Below are positions 24,765-33,033 of a DNA stretch of 64,000 nt, piece after piece. Made by a program: the position numbers and the translations under genes. Origin of the DNA: Bacteroidota bacterium. GTDB lineage: Bacteria; Bacteroidota; Bacteroidia; B-17B0; Aurantibacillaceae. Every line of letters begins with the position of its first letter. Position 1 is the first letter of the stretch. A model generated the notes under the pieces. That model was not told the DNA's origin and did not search any database. It saw only the letters and a list, made by a program, of their open reading frames with translations. The DNA lies in NCBI GenBank assembly GCA_021323535.1, contig JAJONO010000014.1, positions 16,580-80,579 of the forward strand, given 5' to 3'.

Positions 24765-27700
24765 ATGAAAAAAATCACAACCTTTCTTTTCATTTGTCTT
24801 AGCATCTTCTCTTTAAAATCGCAAAACTTTTATATGTGCAGCGGAACCAATTCTACCGCTGTTTCATCGGCAACCATTAGTGACGCGGGAGGACAGTTTT
24901 CTAATTATTATAATTTCGAAAACTGCCAGTTCCTCATTAGTCCTAGCTGTAACGGCACGGTATCACTTACCTTCAGCCAGTTTTCCACGGAAGGCTGCTG
25001 CGATTTTCTCACCGTATACGATGGTAGTACCACCGCCGCCCCTTCAATGGGGGTTTACTCGGGAACAAGCCTACCTCCGGTGTTAAATGCAAGCTCCGGA
25101 CAAATACTCCTTGTCTGGTTTTCTAACAGCAGTATAACAGCACCAGGTTTTGTTGCAACATGGACAGTTTTAACTTCTGGTCTTGGTCCGGTTGCGAATT
25201 TCTCCGTGAACAACAGCAACCCTCCATTGGGAGGAGCCATTCAGTTTACAGATCTCAGTACCAATTCACCAAATTCATGGAACTGGGATTTTGGCGACGG
25301 AACATTTTCTACGCTGCAAAATCCTGTTAAAACATACACTACCTCTGGCTTAAAAACAGTAACGCTCACAGCGGCTAATTGCAGTACCAATGGAGCCGTA
25401 ACAAATACTGTATTGGTTCAGAGCGCGCCATCCATCAATATTTCTCCCGGAACACTTTCTGCAACCGCAGTATGTGGCGGATCGGTTACAACAACAGCAA
25501 CTATCACCAATGCAGGATCAGGTCCTCTGACTTACACCCTTAGTGGAGCCACGGGTTCATCAACGGTGCAGGTACTTTGTATTACAAATTATGTGGATAT
25601 GCTTGGAGAATATCCTATCATGATAAATTCACTTAATAATTATTTTACGAGCTATTCCCTCACACAACACAACTTAACTTCGCCTGCAACATTCTCGGCC
25701 GCGCTAAATGGGAAACATGTTTTACTTATCCCTGAACAGGAAACATACTCTTTTGGTTTTATGCAAACCTACAGTGCCACCATCCTCAACTTTGTAAGTT
25801 CTGGAGGAACGGCCATTCTTTGCGGAACAGGAAACGCCAATCAGATAAACGATGTTGGCCTTTTCAACGCTACAGTAGCGGGCTACGGCTCGGCCAACAG
25901 CACAGTCATTGATACCAATGATGTGATCATGAAAACCATGCCAATGGGAAGTATCTTTTCTCCTAACGCAACATATTACGCCAATCTTACCAATCCCGGA
26001 ATTACAAACTTTGTTACCTATGGCGGAGTTTCATCGGTGGTTTGTAAAAGAGTGATTGGTTCGGGCAGAGCCATCTATCTTGCATACGATTATTTCGCTA
26101 CCAGTGTGGAAGCATCGAAAGTGCTTGCCAATTCCATAAAAAGTTCAATGACGGCTCCTGTCTGGTTCAATGGAGGACCTTCTTCCGGAACAGTTGCAGT
26201 AAGCGGAAGTTCAACCATTACATTCACTTTCAGCGCTGCGGGATTAACCGCAGGAACCTATACTTACAATGCCCTGGTAAATTCAAACGATCCTTCGTTG
26301 CCAACAGTAACTGTTCCTGTTACCTTTTCTGTTGGCGGAACAGCCTCTTCAAGTGTTGCTATCAGCTGTATTAATTTCGGAAGTATTATGCAGAACACTA
26401 ACAAACTTGATTCAATGACATTATACAATACCGGTTGCGCAACTTTATCAGTGACTTCACTTTCTTCAACCAATCCTGCATTTACACACACGCCTTCTGC
26501 GTCATTTACAGTGGCGGCGTTTTCTTCAAAAAAGATCTATGTAAATTTTAATCCAACACTGGTTGGCGCGTATACAGGCACACTCAACTTTACAACCAAT
26601 GGCGGAAATCAATCAGTGTGCTTAACGGGCAACGCTACGGCCGCTCCGTCAATCAGTGTTTCACCAACAACGCTCACAGCGTCTCTTCCGGCATGTAATG
26701 CAACGCAGACAGTCAATCTCATTATTTCAAATACGGGTGGAACAAATCTCAACTATTCATTATCAGGAAGCAACACATCGGCGAACGTGAAGGTGCTTGT
26801 TATTACAAATTACGTTGATATGTTTGGAGAGTATCCGAATATGATCACAGGATTAAATGCGTATTTCACCAATTACACCATTACGCAACATAACCTTACA
26901 AGTGTGTCGGCTTTCTCAACGGCATTAAACGGAAAACAAGTGTTGCTCATCCCCGAACAGGAAACGTATGTCACTGGATTTATGCAGACATACAGCGCCA
27001 CTATCAATAGTTTTGCTTCTGCAGGAGGAATTGTAATTCAGTGCGGAACAGGTAACCTGAACCAGACAAATGATATTGGTTTATTTATGGCCAGCTCAAG
27101 CAACTGGACACCACCAAGTATTACAGTTGTTGATACCAATGATGTGATCATGAAAACACTTCCTATGGGAGCCATCTTTCCACCGAATGCTACATTCTAC
27201 AACACGTGGACAACAGCCGGCGTTAACGATTATATTAAATACGGAACCTCCTCAGTGGTTTCAAAACGTTCGGTAGGCGCGGGGAAAGCCATCTATCTTG
27301 GATTTGATTATTATAGCAATGACATTAATACATCAAAATTACTCGCTAACTCTGTGAAGAGCGCCAACAATGGTGTTTCATGGTTATCGGCCTCAACAAG
27401 CACAGGACTTGTAACCCCCGGGGCTTCTTCATCGGTAACTTATACATTCAACACAGGCAACCTTACTGCAGGAACATATACGTATAACGTTCTCATTTCG
27501 TCAAACGATCCTTTAACGCCAACGTTTACAGTTCCCGTATCACTTACAGTGGGTTCCAATCCTTGCGCCGCGTTTACTTTCAATAATCCCAACAATTGTA
27601 CAGGTGTTGTATCATTCACGCAAAACGTAGTTAATACGGTAACATCATATAGCTGGAATTTTGGTAACGGAAACTCTTCAACGTCGGCCAATCCAACAAA

Positions 27701-29003
27701 TAATTATACTTCGGCAGGTAACTACACTGTAACACTTACAGCGTGTAATGGAACCGCCTGTTCAACGGCGCAGCAAACATTGAACATTGCTAACGTAGGA
27801 GGTCCTGTTTCAGCGGCTTGCACTCCAACCAATTTATACTTTGCGAGCAACTATGGTATTATGAATGTAACGTTCAATACCATTAATAAATCATCGGGGT
27901 ATACAAGTCCCGAAGGTTACCAGGATTTCTCTTGCCTCAATCAAACCACCTTAACCATTGGTTCAACGTATCTTCTTAATGTGTCAACGAATCCACTCTA
28001 CAATGAAAATTGTTCGGTGTGGATCGACTTTGATAACAACGGAAGTTTCTCGGCAGGTGAGCAGATCATGACCTCATTGAATAAACTGGTGACCCACACG
28101 GTTAATTTTACACCTCCAACTACAGCTGTATTAAATACACCGTTGAGGATGCGTGTAATCAACGACGCTTCAGGATACATGATCAATGGTGCTTGTAACA
28201 ACCTTGGATACGGACAGGCGGAAGATTACTCAGTAAAGATACAGCCGAACAATGTGCCACCTGTTGCTAACTATAATTCTTCAACTAATTCATGCGCCGG
28301 AATTGTAAGTTTCAATGATATGTCTATGAACCAGCCTACATCTTGGGTATGGAACTTTGGCGATGGCGGAGCATCTACACAACAAAACCCTGTGCATACT
28401 TATACCAGCAGTGGAACATTTAGCGTAACACTGGTGGCATCAAACGCATTCGGAAGTAGTTTCTACACAACAACCATAACTGTTAATCCGCTGGTGTTTA
28501 CGATTGGATATACTGGAGCAGCAGCTGTAAATAATCCGTTAACTTTTACAACAAGTTTATCAGGCGGTTTAGTTTACACCTGGGATTTTGGAGACGGAAA
28601 TTTATCGGGATTGCAAACTGCAAACAACACGTACACTGCCGCGGGAACATATACAGTGAAACTGACGATTGTATCTGGTGGCTGTGCCAATACAGTAACA
28701 ACAACAATTACAATTGGCCCGCTGGTGGGAATAGCCAGCCAATTAAGTGGAATTTATAACATCGCCATTTATCCTAATCCGTTCAGCAAGGAAACGAATG
28801 TGAAACTGAACATCAGTGAAAATAGTAAAGTGAAAGTGGATCTTATTAATTCGGTGGGCCAATTAGTAAGAAGCATTAACGAAGCCGAATTGCCGAAAGG
28901 CGAGCATATCTTTAATCTGAGCGGAATGCCACCTGGGATTTATTTCCTGAAAGTAAGTGCCGAAGGTAAAACACAAACGCATAAACTGGTTTCGGTTTAC
29001 TAA
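24765..29003 (+). CDS. Large exported CUB/PKD/GEVED protein with T9SS type A sorting domain
   Basis: 1412 aa from the ATG at 24765 (a TTG two codons upstream is less likely, as M-K-K-I-T-T-F-L-F starts a classic signal peptide). Domains: CUB (about 22-125), PKD (about 132-215, W-N-W-D-F-G-D-G), two tandem modules of 407 residues pitch starting V-L-C-I-T-N-Y-V-D-M and V-L-V-I-T-N-Y-V-D-M, separated by an ASPM/SPD-2/Hydin-like beta domain (about 525-620), a further PKD, a GEVED domain (W-I-D-F-D-N-N-G-S-F), two PKD domains, and a T9SS type A C-terminal signal (Y-P-N-P-F-S, ending L-V-S-V-Y). It should cross the outer membrane by T9SS and be surface-bound or released. The tandem I-T-N-Y-V-D-M modules look like flavodoxin/GATase-type alpha/beta domains; ligand unknown. 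A terminator follows. Confidence 0.9.
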   Translation: MKKITTFLFICLSIFSLKSQNFYMCSGTNSTAVSSATISDAGGQFSNYYNFENCQFLISPSCNGTVSLTFSQFSTEGCCDFLTVYDGSTTAAPSMGVYSGTSLPPVLNASSGQILLVWFSNSSITAPGFVATWTVLTSGLGPVANFSVNNSNPPLGGAIQFTDLSTNSPNSWNWDFGDGTFSTLQNPVKTYTTSGLKTVTLTAANCSTNGAVTNTVLVQSAPSINISPGTLSATAVCGGSVTTTATITNAGSGPLTYTLSGATGSSTVQVLCITNYVDMLGEYPIMINSLNNYFTSYSLTQHNLTSPATFSAALNGKHVLLIPEQETYSFGFMQTYSATILNFVSSGGTAILCGTGNANQINDVGLFNATVAGYGSANSTVIDTNDVIMKTMPMGSIFSPNATYYANLTNPGITNFVTYGGVSSVVCKRVIGSGRAIYLAYDYFATSVEASKVLANSIKSSMTAPVWFNGGPSSGTVAVSGSSTITFTFSAAGLTAGTYTYNALVNSNDPSLPTVTVPVTFSVGGTASSSVAISCINFGSIMQNTNKLDSMTLYNTGCATLSVTSLSSTNPAFTHTPSASFTVAAFSSKKIYVNFNPTLVGAYTGTLNFTTNGGNQSVCLTGNATAAPSISVSPTTLTASLPACNATQTVNLIISNTGGTNLNYSLSGSNTSANVKVLVITNYVDMFGEYPNMITGLNAYFTNYTITQHNLTSVSAFSTALNGKQVLLIPEQETYVTGFMQTYSATINSFASAGGIVIQCGTGNLNQTNDIGLFMASSSNWTPPSITVVDTNDVIMKTLPMGAIFPPNATFYNTWTTAGVNDYIKYGTSSVVSKRSVGAGKAIYLGFDYYSNDINTSKLLANSVKSANNGVSWLSASTSTGLVTPGASSSVTYTFNTGNLTAGTYTYNVLISSNDPLTPTFTVPVSLTVGSNPCAAFTFNNPNNCTGVVSFTQNVVNTVTSYSWNFGNGNSSTSANPTNNYTSAGNYTVTLTACNGTACSTAQQTLNIANVGGPVSAACTPTNLYFASNYGIMNVTFNTINKSSGYTSPEGYQDFSCLNQTTLTIGSTYLLNVSTNPLYNENCSVWIDFDNNGSFSAGEQIMTSLNKLVTHTVNFTPPTTAVLNTPLRMRVINDASGYMINGACNNLGYGQAEDYSVKIQPNNVPPVANYNSSTNSCAGIVSFNDMSMNQPTSWVWNFGDGGASTQQNPVHTYTSSGTFSVTLVASNAFGSSFYTTTITVNPLVFTIGYTGAAAVNNPLTFTTSLSGGLVYTWDFGDGNLSGLQTANNTYTAAGTYTVKLTIVSGGCANTVTTTITIGPLVGIASQLSGIYNIAIYPNPFSKETNVKLNISENSKVKVDLINSVGQLVRSINEAELPKGEHIFNLSGMPPGIYFLKVSAEGKTQTHKLVSVY
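25572..27560 (+). repeat. Two tandem ~407-residue modules inside the PKD protein
   Basis: The segments starting at 25572 and 26793 encode near-copies: I-T-N-Y-V-D-M, L-L-I-P-E-Q-E-T-Y, G-F-M-Q-T-Y-S-A-T-I and V-I-D/V-D-T-N-D-V-I-M-K-T recur in the same order. The pitch is 1221 bp, i.e. 407 codons. Each unit ends with an Ig-like N-D-P domain. Confidence 0.85.
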
Positions 29004-29032
29004 GGAAGTCAAAAGAATTAAAATCAAAATTC

Positions 29033-29065
29033 AAAAAGAGGGGAAGGTATTCTCCTCTTTTTTTT
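29033..29065 (+). terminator. Rho-independent terminator after the PKD protein
   Basis: AAAAAGAGGGGA pairs with TCTCCTCTTTTT (one G-T pair) around a 6-nt loop and runs into eight T residues. It lies 30 bp after the stop codon. Confidence 0.85.
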
Positions 29066-29070
29066 AGAAG

Positions 29071-29190
29071 GAATTAGTGTTAATTCGGGCAATTCTTGTC
29101 TACCTTTATTTTGAGTTTTCCAGGAACCAAAGTATCAAATCCGAATCCTTTTTTGCACCCGGATTAGTGTTAATTCGTGCAATTCGTGTC
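29071..29190 (+). repeat. Pair of 30-bp direct repeats
   Basis: 29071-29100 and 29161-29190 agree in 27 of 30 bases (core TTAGTGTTAATTCG and CAATTC). They are separated by 60 bp. The internal reading frame across them is likely spurious. Similar TTCGTGTTAATTCGTG repeats are frequent in Bacteroidota intergenic DNA. Confidence 0.7.
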
Positions 29191-29242
29191 AAAAACATCG
29201 GGATTAAATTTTGGCGCCTTCGGTTAAAATATGAGAAACCTT

Positions 29243-29250
29243 TATCTTTG
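29243..29250 (+). promoter_or_regulatory. Candidate -7 promoter box
   Basis: TATCTTTG is a full match to TAnnTTTG, 18 bp upstream of the GTG start at 29269. No well-spaced TTG/TTTG -33 element was found, so this is a partial promoter call. It supports the GTG as the true start. Confidence 0.45.
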
Positions 29251-29268
29251 GACATTAAATAAAATAAC

Positions 29269-29862
29269 GTGAAGTACGGTCTTTTGCTCATATTTTTTCT
29301 CAGCACACTCTTCACTCATTCGCAGAAAGAACAGATTCCTGTCATCAAACAAAGTGGAAAAGAAATCTCAGAATTTATTCCTTCAGGGTGGGAAGGAGTT
29401 GTGGAACATATGGCAGATCTTAATCTTGATAGTCTGAATGATGTTATGCTTGTTGTGAAAATAAAAGGAGAAGATTCTCTTTCAACCGCGGAACATCCGG
29501 TTAAAAGAATTTTCATGTTGCTGATCGCGCAGAGAGACAACACCTTTAAGCTTACGGTAAGAAATGAAAATGTGATTTATCATTACAATTACGACGGTAA
29601 TTTTAAAGATGCTCTTGTAGATGTCAACGTTCGGAAAGGAATGTTTTCGATTGATCATTACGGAGGATTTGCAATGAGGTGGGGCAGAACCAGTGTGTTT
29701 AAATATAATGTAAAGGAAAAGAACTGGTTTTTAACGAACGACGAATACTCGGAATTCAGCGCTACCGATCCTGATAACACAGAGAAAGAAATCCGGCGCC
29801 CCCCAAAAAATTTCGGAAAGATCTCTATCAACAAATTTGATATCTATAAGCAGTTAAAATAA
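29269..29862 (+). CDS. Exported protein of unknown function
   Basis: 197 aa beginning with GTG. A clear signal peptide (K-Y-G-L-L-L-I-F-F-L-S-T-L-F-T-H-S-Q) follows the start directly, and a -7 box lies just upstream, so the GTG start is well supported. The mature part contains D-L-N-L-D-S-L-N-D-V-M-L-V-V near 50-63, similar to FG-GAP-like calcium-type loops (D-x-N-x-D), and a region F-K-Y-N-V-K-E-K-N-W-F-L typical of small periplasmic proteins of Bacteroidota that monitor or bind ligands. No family name can be given with confidence. Neighbours on the same strand suggest no clear pathway. Confidence 0.7.
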   Translation: MKYGLLLIFFLSTLFTHSQKEQIPVIKQSGKEISEFIPSGWEGVVEHMADLNLDSLNDVMLVVKIKGEDSLSTAEHPVKRIFMLLIAQRDNTFKLTVRNENVIYHYNYDGNFKDALVDVNVRKGMFSIDHYGGFAMRWGRTSVFKYNVKEKNWFLTNDEYSEFSATDPDNTEKEIRRPPKNFGKISINKFDIYKQLK

Positions 29863-29893
29863 CTTTACGGACTTTGTCATATATGTGAAACCC

Positions 29894-30292
29894 ATGGAAA
29901 TAAAACCACCACTTAAAACCCCAACTTTTGAAGGAGAAATTGCTACATACTGGTTCGAAGACGGTATCCTGGTTTCAAATTCAAAAAGTATAAAACGTAC
30001 AGTAGAAAACATTACCTCTAATGTAAAACTTGTCAAAAGGTTAACGGATAATAAACCTGTACCTTTACTGATTTATCTTTCTGATTCTCCTGTTCCTGAT
30101 AAAGCGACAAGAAAATTATCCACCGAAAAACTTCCCGAAATTTATTCGGCTATGGCAATGATCTCTAAGCCTGGCCTTGCACAGTTGATCATGAAGATTC
30201 TTTTTAAAATTAAGTCCCCGCCAATTCCCATAAAGAACTTTGCCGATCCCGAAGAGGGGAAGCAATGGTTGAAAACGTTTTTGCGAAACTAA
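29894..30292 (+). CDS. Small STAS/SEC14-like (DUF7793-type) protein
   Basis: 132 aa from the ATG at 29894; a GTG at 29885 would add three residues. The pattern matches a Bacteroidota family with a STAS-like fold: an early strand-forming Y-W-F-E-D-G-I-L-V, then K-P-V-P-L-L-I-Y-L-S-D, A-M-A-M-I-S-K-P-G and a C-terminal F-A-D-P-E-E-G-K-Q-W-L. The last motif (E-E-x-x-x-W-L) is the recognisable part of the family. Such proteins are soluble and often sit near two-component or phosphatase systems; here only exported proteins are adjacent. Function unknown. Confidence 0.65.
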   Translation: MEIKPPLKTPTFEGEIATYWFEDGILVSNSKSIKRTVENITSNVKLVKRLTDNKPVPLLIYLSDSPVPDKATRKLSTEKLPEIYSAMAMISKPGLAQLIMKILFKIKSPPIPIKNFADPEEGKQWLKTFLRN

Positions 30293-30340
30293 GTTGCCTT
30301 CGCTGGCACAAATATTGTATTAAGAATTCAGTATTTTAAA

Positions 30341-31222
30341 ATGTTCAAGGGCCTTTTTTATATTTCAGTTTTCTTTATTTTAAACTCTTTTTCAGAAGGA
30401 GGTAAAATAAAAAATTACAATTTGTCTCTTCCTGATTCTTCGTTTATCCTGCCGGATACCTTACGTGAAATTTCAGGTCTTACGCACGTTGATTCTGTTT
30501 ATTTTGCCTGCATTCAGGATGAAAATGGCATTCTCTTTATATACGATGTGTTACGGAACAAAATCAAAGAACAATATGCATTCAATATCAATGGCGACTA
30601 CGAAGGTATTGCAAAGGTTGGAAAAGTGTTTTTTGTTTTGAGAAGTGATGGTGTTCTTTTTTTGATTTCCGATTACGATTCAAAAAAACCTAAAGTGGCA
30701 TCGATTCCCACAGGTATTCCTGCACAAAATAACGAGGGATTATGTTATGATCAGGCTAATAACAGGTTGCTGATCGCCTGTAAAGGTAAAATTGGTAAGG
30801 GACCAGAATACAAAGATAAACGTGTTATTTACGCATTTGATATAAAAACACTGAAGCTTTCCAAAGAACCGGTTTACGATTTTAATCTTTATGCAATTAA
30901 GGAATTTGCCATAAAGAACAAAATAAGGCTTCCTGAAAAAGTAAAGAAGAAAAGCAACGCGGCAGAGCCTGTGATTCGAATGCAAACTTCGGCAATCTGT
31001 ATTCATCCTGTAACTAAAAAACTCTACCTTCTATCGGCATCCGATCATATACTATTTGTATTTGATATGTACGGAAATGTGGAACAGATGGAGATCCTTG
31101 ATCCTGTTTTATTCAATAAGCCAGAAGGAGTTGCCTTTCTTGAAAATGGCGATATGTTCATTTCTAACGAGGGGCAGAATAAAAGACCAACGCTCTTACG
31201 ATTTAATTACAGACAGGAATAG
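30341..31222 (+). CDS. SdiA-regulated / YjiK-like beta-propeller protein
   Basis: 293 aa with a signal peptide (F-K-G-L-F-Y-I-S-V-F-F-I-L-N-S). The mature part shows the SdiA-regulated family pattern: L-P-D-T-L-R-E-I-S-G-L, G-D-Y-E-G-I-A (about 88-94), N-N-E-G-L-C-Y-D (about 130), H-P-V-T-K-K-L-Y-L-L-S-A-S-D and K-P-E-G-V-A-F-L-E-N-G-D near the end, which are the repeated blades of a propeller. Family members are periplasmic or surface proteins of unknown ligand. The upstream gene ends 49 bp before; both may be co-transcribed. No sorting domain is present, so it is probably periplasmic. Confidence 0.8.
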   Translation: MFKGLFYISVFFILNSFSEGGKIKNYNLSLPDSSFILPDTLREISGLTHVDSVYFACIQDENGILFIYDVLRNKIKEQYAFNINGDYEGIAKVGKVFFVLRSDGVLFLISDYDSKKPKVASIPTGIPAQNNEGLCYDQANNRLLIACKGKIGKGPEYKDKRVIYAFDIKTLKLSKEPVYDFNLYAIKEFAIKNKIRLPEKVKKKSNAAEPVIRMQTSAICIHPVTKKLYLLSASDHILFVFDMYGNVEQMEILDPVLFNKPEGVAFLENGDMFISNEGQNKRPTLLRFNYRQE

Positions 31223-31266
31223 GTTTGTCATCTGAATAAATCAAAATATAATTCCGGAAACTTTTT

Positions 31267-31274
31267 TATATTTG
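31267..31274 (+). promoter_or_regulatory. Candidate -7 box for the 31291 gene and tRNA
   Basis: TATATTTG fully matches TAnnTTTG and lies 16 bp before the TTG start at 31291. No -33 box at the usual spacing is obvious. If real, it would drive the 462-aa gene and the overlapping tRNA. Confidence 0.45.
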
Positions 31275-31290
31275 ATTAGTTTATTATCAG

Positions 31291-32679
31291 TTGCCTTCAC
31301 TTAACGATTTATACGAAACCCTAAAACTCAGGAAGCGTCCCGAAGATGTTGCAGAGATGATCATGCGATTCAACGGCAACAATCTTTCCTTCAGAGAAAA
31401 ATCCATTTTAGAAAAAGCCGCGCGTGGGGCACTGTCTAGAAATAGCAACGGTTATACTTCTATGAGCCAGACTTTTTTCCCTGTAATTGGCCCCCATAAA
31501 CTGATATCAACCATTTCGGATGCGTTCGGACTCCACAAAAAAGAAAAAATTAATAGCAATAACTGCGACGACCTGAAAAAAATTCTGTCAGCCGCTTCGC
31601 CTCTTATTCGGAAACAAGAGGGGGAGAATGATTTTAAACAACATCGCTTAAATAAATCGCAGCGCGCCGAAGCAGGACTCCTTATTTCAAAAAGAATGTA
31701 TAACAAGAAATGGCGCCTATTGAAACGTTTGGAGAAAAAACATTTTAAGGTATCAAGGGAAAATGACAAACTGGAGTTTCAGATGATATCTAACCATGGG
31801 CTTGTACATCATCTTGATTTCGAAAATTTTTCCAGCGATGTGGATACAGCTTGTTTCATCGCCTATTATAATGCAAGATGTAACATGAGAAGCGTTTTTA
31901 CCAATGGAAAACAGGAAAGACCATTCGATACCATCTGTGAAATGCTTTTTGGTAGATGTACTGGCAAGAAAGTAACCCTTTATGGTTTTTTGGAGAAACA
32001 AGACGAAAATAAGATGAACAGTACAAACTGGTGGGCCATTTCTCATATTTATACCGGTGATGTAGTATTGAAGTGTCTTACAGATTCTCAGAAAGGAAAA
32101 TTGTTAGGTAAGTGGACAACCGTATTACAGAACCTTGCAAAATTTCTTGCTGAAGTATGGAAATACAGCGATATAAGAAGGGAAAGTATGGTGGTGAGAA
32201 AGGGAAATGATTCCACCACCTGGAACAATACCGCCGGCGCCTGGAACAAAGCACGTGATAACTGGATGAATCTGATCTACGCTCTTGGAATGGAGTACAT
32301 TCTCGATGAAGTTTGTTTTGGAAAAACACTGAGGTTAATGGCGGGCGATGTAGCTTACTGGCATTTTCAGTCAGGAGGGAAACTCGATCCAAATACTCAC
32401 GTATGGAATAAATTGCCTCTTCCCTGGGAAGTTTTTGAAGGAAAGGCAACGTGTACTAAACAAATGGTGATAGAGCAATGTAAGGAAGCAGGACTTGATC
32501 CTGAAAAATCGGGATGGATTGCACCGAGACTTCACAGAGTGGTTGAATTTAAGCCAACGCCTGAATTGGTAAATGGAGTTCAGATTTCAAATCCTTATCT
32601 CGCAACAGTTTTAAAAAGACATAGATTTTTTTCGGGAAAGAATACAAATTTTTTTCCGGAAGAAGATAAGATGGGTTAA
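31291..32679 (+). CDS. Unrecognised 462-aa protein whose 3' end overlaps a tRNA gene
   Basis: Starts with TTG: a TGA lies in frame at 31273-31275, so no earlier start is possible and the next Met is residue 24. It is soluble and mostly helical; residues ~125-165 are strongly basic (R-A-E-A-G-L-L-I-S-K-R and K-K-W-R-L-L-K-R-L-E-K-K-H), suggesting RNA or DNA contact. A well-defined central-to-late block contains T-T-W-N-N-T-A-G-A-W-N-K-A-R-D-N-W and L-R-L-M-A-G-D-V-A-Y-W-H, then P-L-P-W-E-V-F, S-G-W-I-A-P-R and N-P-Y-L-A-T-V-L-K. No catalytic motif, TROVE/VWA or known nuclease signature was found. The final codons K-M-G-stop form the 5' acceptor strand of the tRNA at 32670, so mRNA and tRNA share ten bases. 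This arrangement suggests co-expression and perhaps a protein-tRNA relationship; function unknown. Confidence 0.72.
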   Translation: MPSLNDLYETLKLRKRPEDVAEMIMRFNGNNLSFREKSILEKAARGALSRNSNGYTSMSQTFFPVIGPHKLISTISDAFGLHKKEKINSNNCDDLKKILSAASPLIRKQEGENDFKQHRLNKSQRAEAGLLISKRMYNKKWRLLKRLEKKHFKVSRENDKLEFQMISNHGLVHHLDFENFSSDVDTACFIAYYNARCNMRSVFTNGKQERPFDTICEMLFGRCTGKKVTLYGFLEKQDENKMNSTNWWAISHIYTGDVVLKCLTDSQKGKLLGKWTTVLQNLAKFLAEVWKYSDIRRESMVVRKGNDSTTWNNTAGAWNKARDNWMNLIYALGMEYILDEVCFGKTLRLMAGDVAYWHFQSGGKLDPNTHVWNKLPLPWEVFEGKATCTKQMVIEQCKEAGLDPEKSGWIAPRLHRVVEFKPTPELVNGVQISNPYLATVLKRHRFFSGKNTNFFPEEDKMG

Positions 32680-32742
32680 TTCAGTGGTAGAATGTCCGGC
32701 TCTCGGTCCGGATCGACGTAGGTTCGAGCCCTACACCCATCA
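32670..32742 (+). tRNA. Atypical tRNA with an 8-nt anticodon loop (CTC = Glu if read normally)
   Basis: The cloverleaf is complete: acceptor GATGGGT / ACCCATC (7 bp), D arm ATTC-AGTGGTA-GAAT, T arm GTAGG-TTCGAGC-CCTAC, discriminator A at 32742. The anticodon stem TCCGG/CCGGA is perfect but its loop is CTCTCGGT, eight bases instead of seven. Reading from the first U33 gives anticodon CUC (Glu); from the second U, CGG (Pro). A 7-nt loop is possible only with a C-C mismatch and two G-U pairs in the stem. CCA is not encoded (CCT follows); the Cca enzyme at 37984-39381 would add it. Its first ten bases lie inside the upstream CDS. Confidence 0.85.
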
Positions 32743-32754
32743 CCTGATTATACA

Positions 32755-33033
32755 ATGAAGCAATTACTCTTTTTCGGGAGCATCGTATTATTTATTTCCT
32801 GTGGCAATGCAGATCCATATTATCTTGATCACCAGACTTTGTTAAAGAAGGATGATAAAGGACGACAAGGAATCTGGCTTGCCCCGGTGAGTAAAGACAC
32901 TGTAGTTTTTTTAAATGATACAGGGCATACGTTAGGCCACATGACAAGCGGGGAAATGATACGTTACCTTCGAAAAAACGGAAATAAAAACCTGGAAGTA
33001 ATTTCAGATTCAATGAATATCAGAATACGATAA
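32755..33033 (+). CDS. Small lipoprotein, function unknown
   Basis: 92 aa with a lipoprotein signal peptide: hydrophobic L-L-F-F-G-S-I-V-L-F-I-S followed by the lipidation Cys at about residue 16 (S-C-G-N). The mature part (~75 aa) is polar with no recognised domain. It begins 12 bp after the tRNA, so it could sit on the same transcript. Its stop codon shares its last base with the next gene's ATG at 33033, indicating translational coupling. The G-N after Cys suggests sorting to a membrane, probably the outer one; this is not certain. Confidence 0.7.
   Translation: MKQLLFFGSIVLFISCGNADPYYLDHQTLLKKDDKGRQGIWLAPVSKDTVVFLNDTGHTLGHMTSGEMIRYLRKNGNKNLEVISDSMNIRIR

Noticed and set aside
29077..29262. 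Open frame across the 30-bp direct repeats
   Set aside because: It consists of the repeat units and intergenic DNA, has no recognisable protein features and overlaps the promoter of the next gene.
31291..32679. Ro60/TROVE protein with a Y RNA-like partner
   Set aside because: The tRNA overlap recalled Rsr/YrlA loci, but no VWA metal site or TROVE pattern is visible and no rtcB is nearby.
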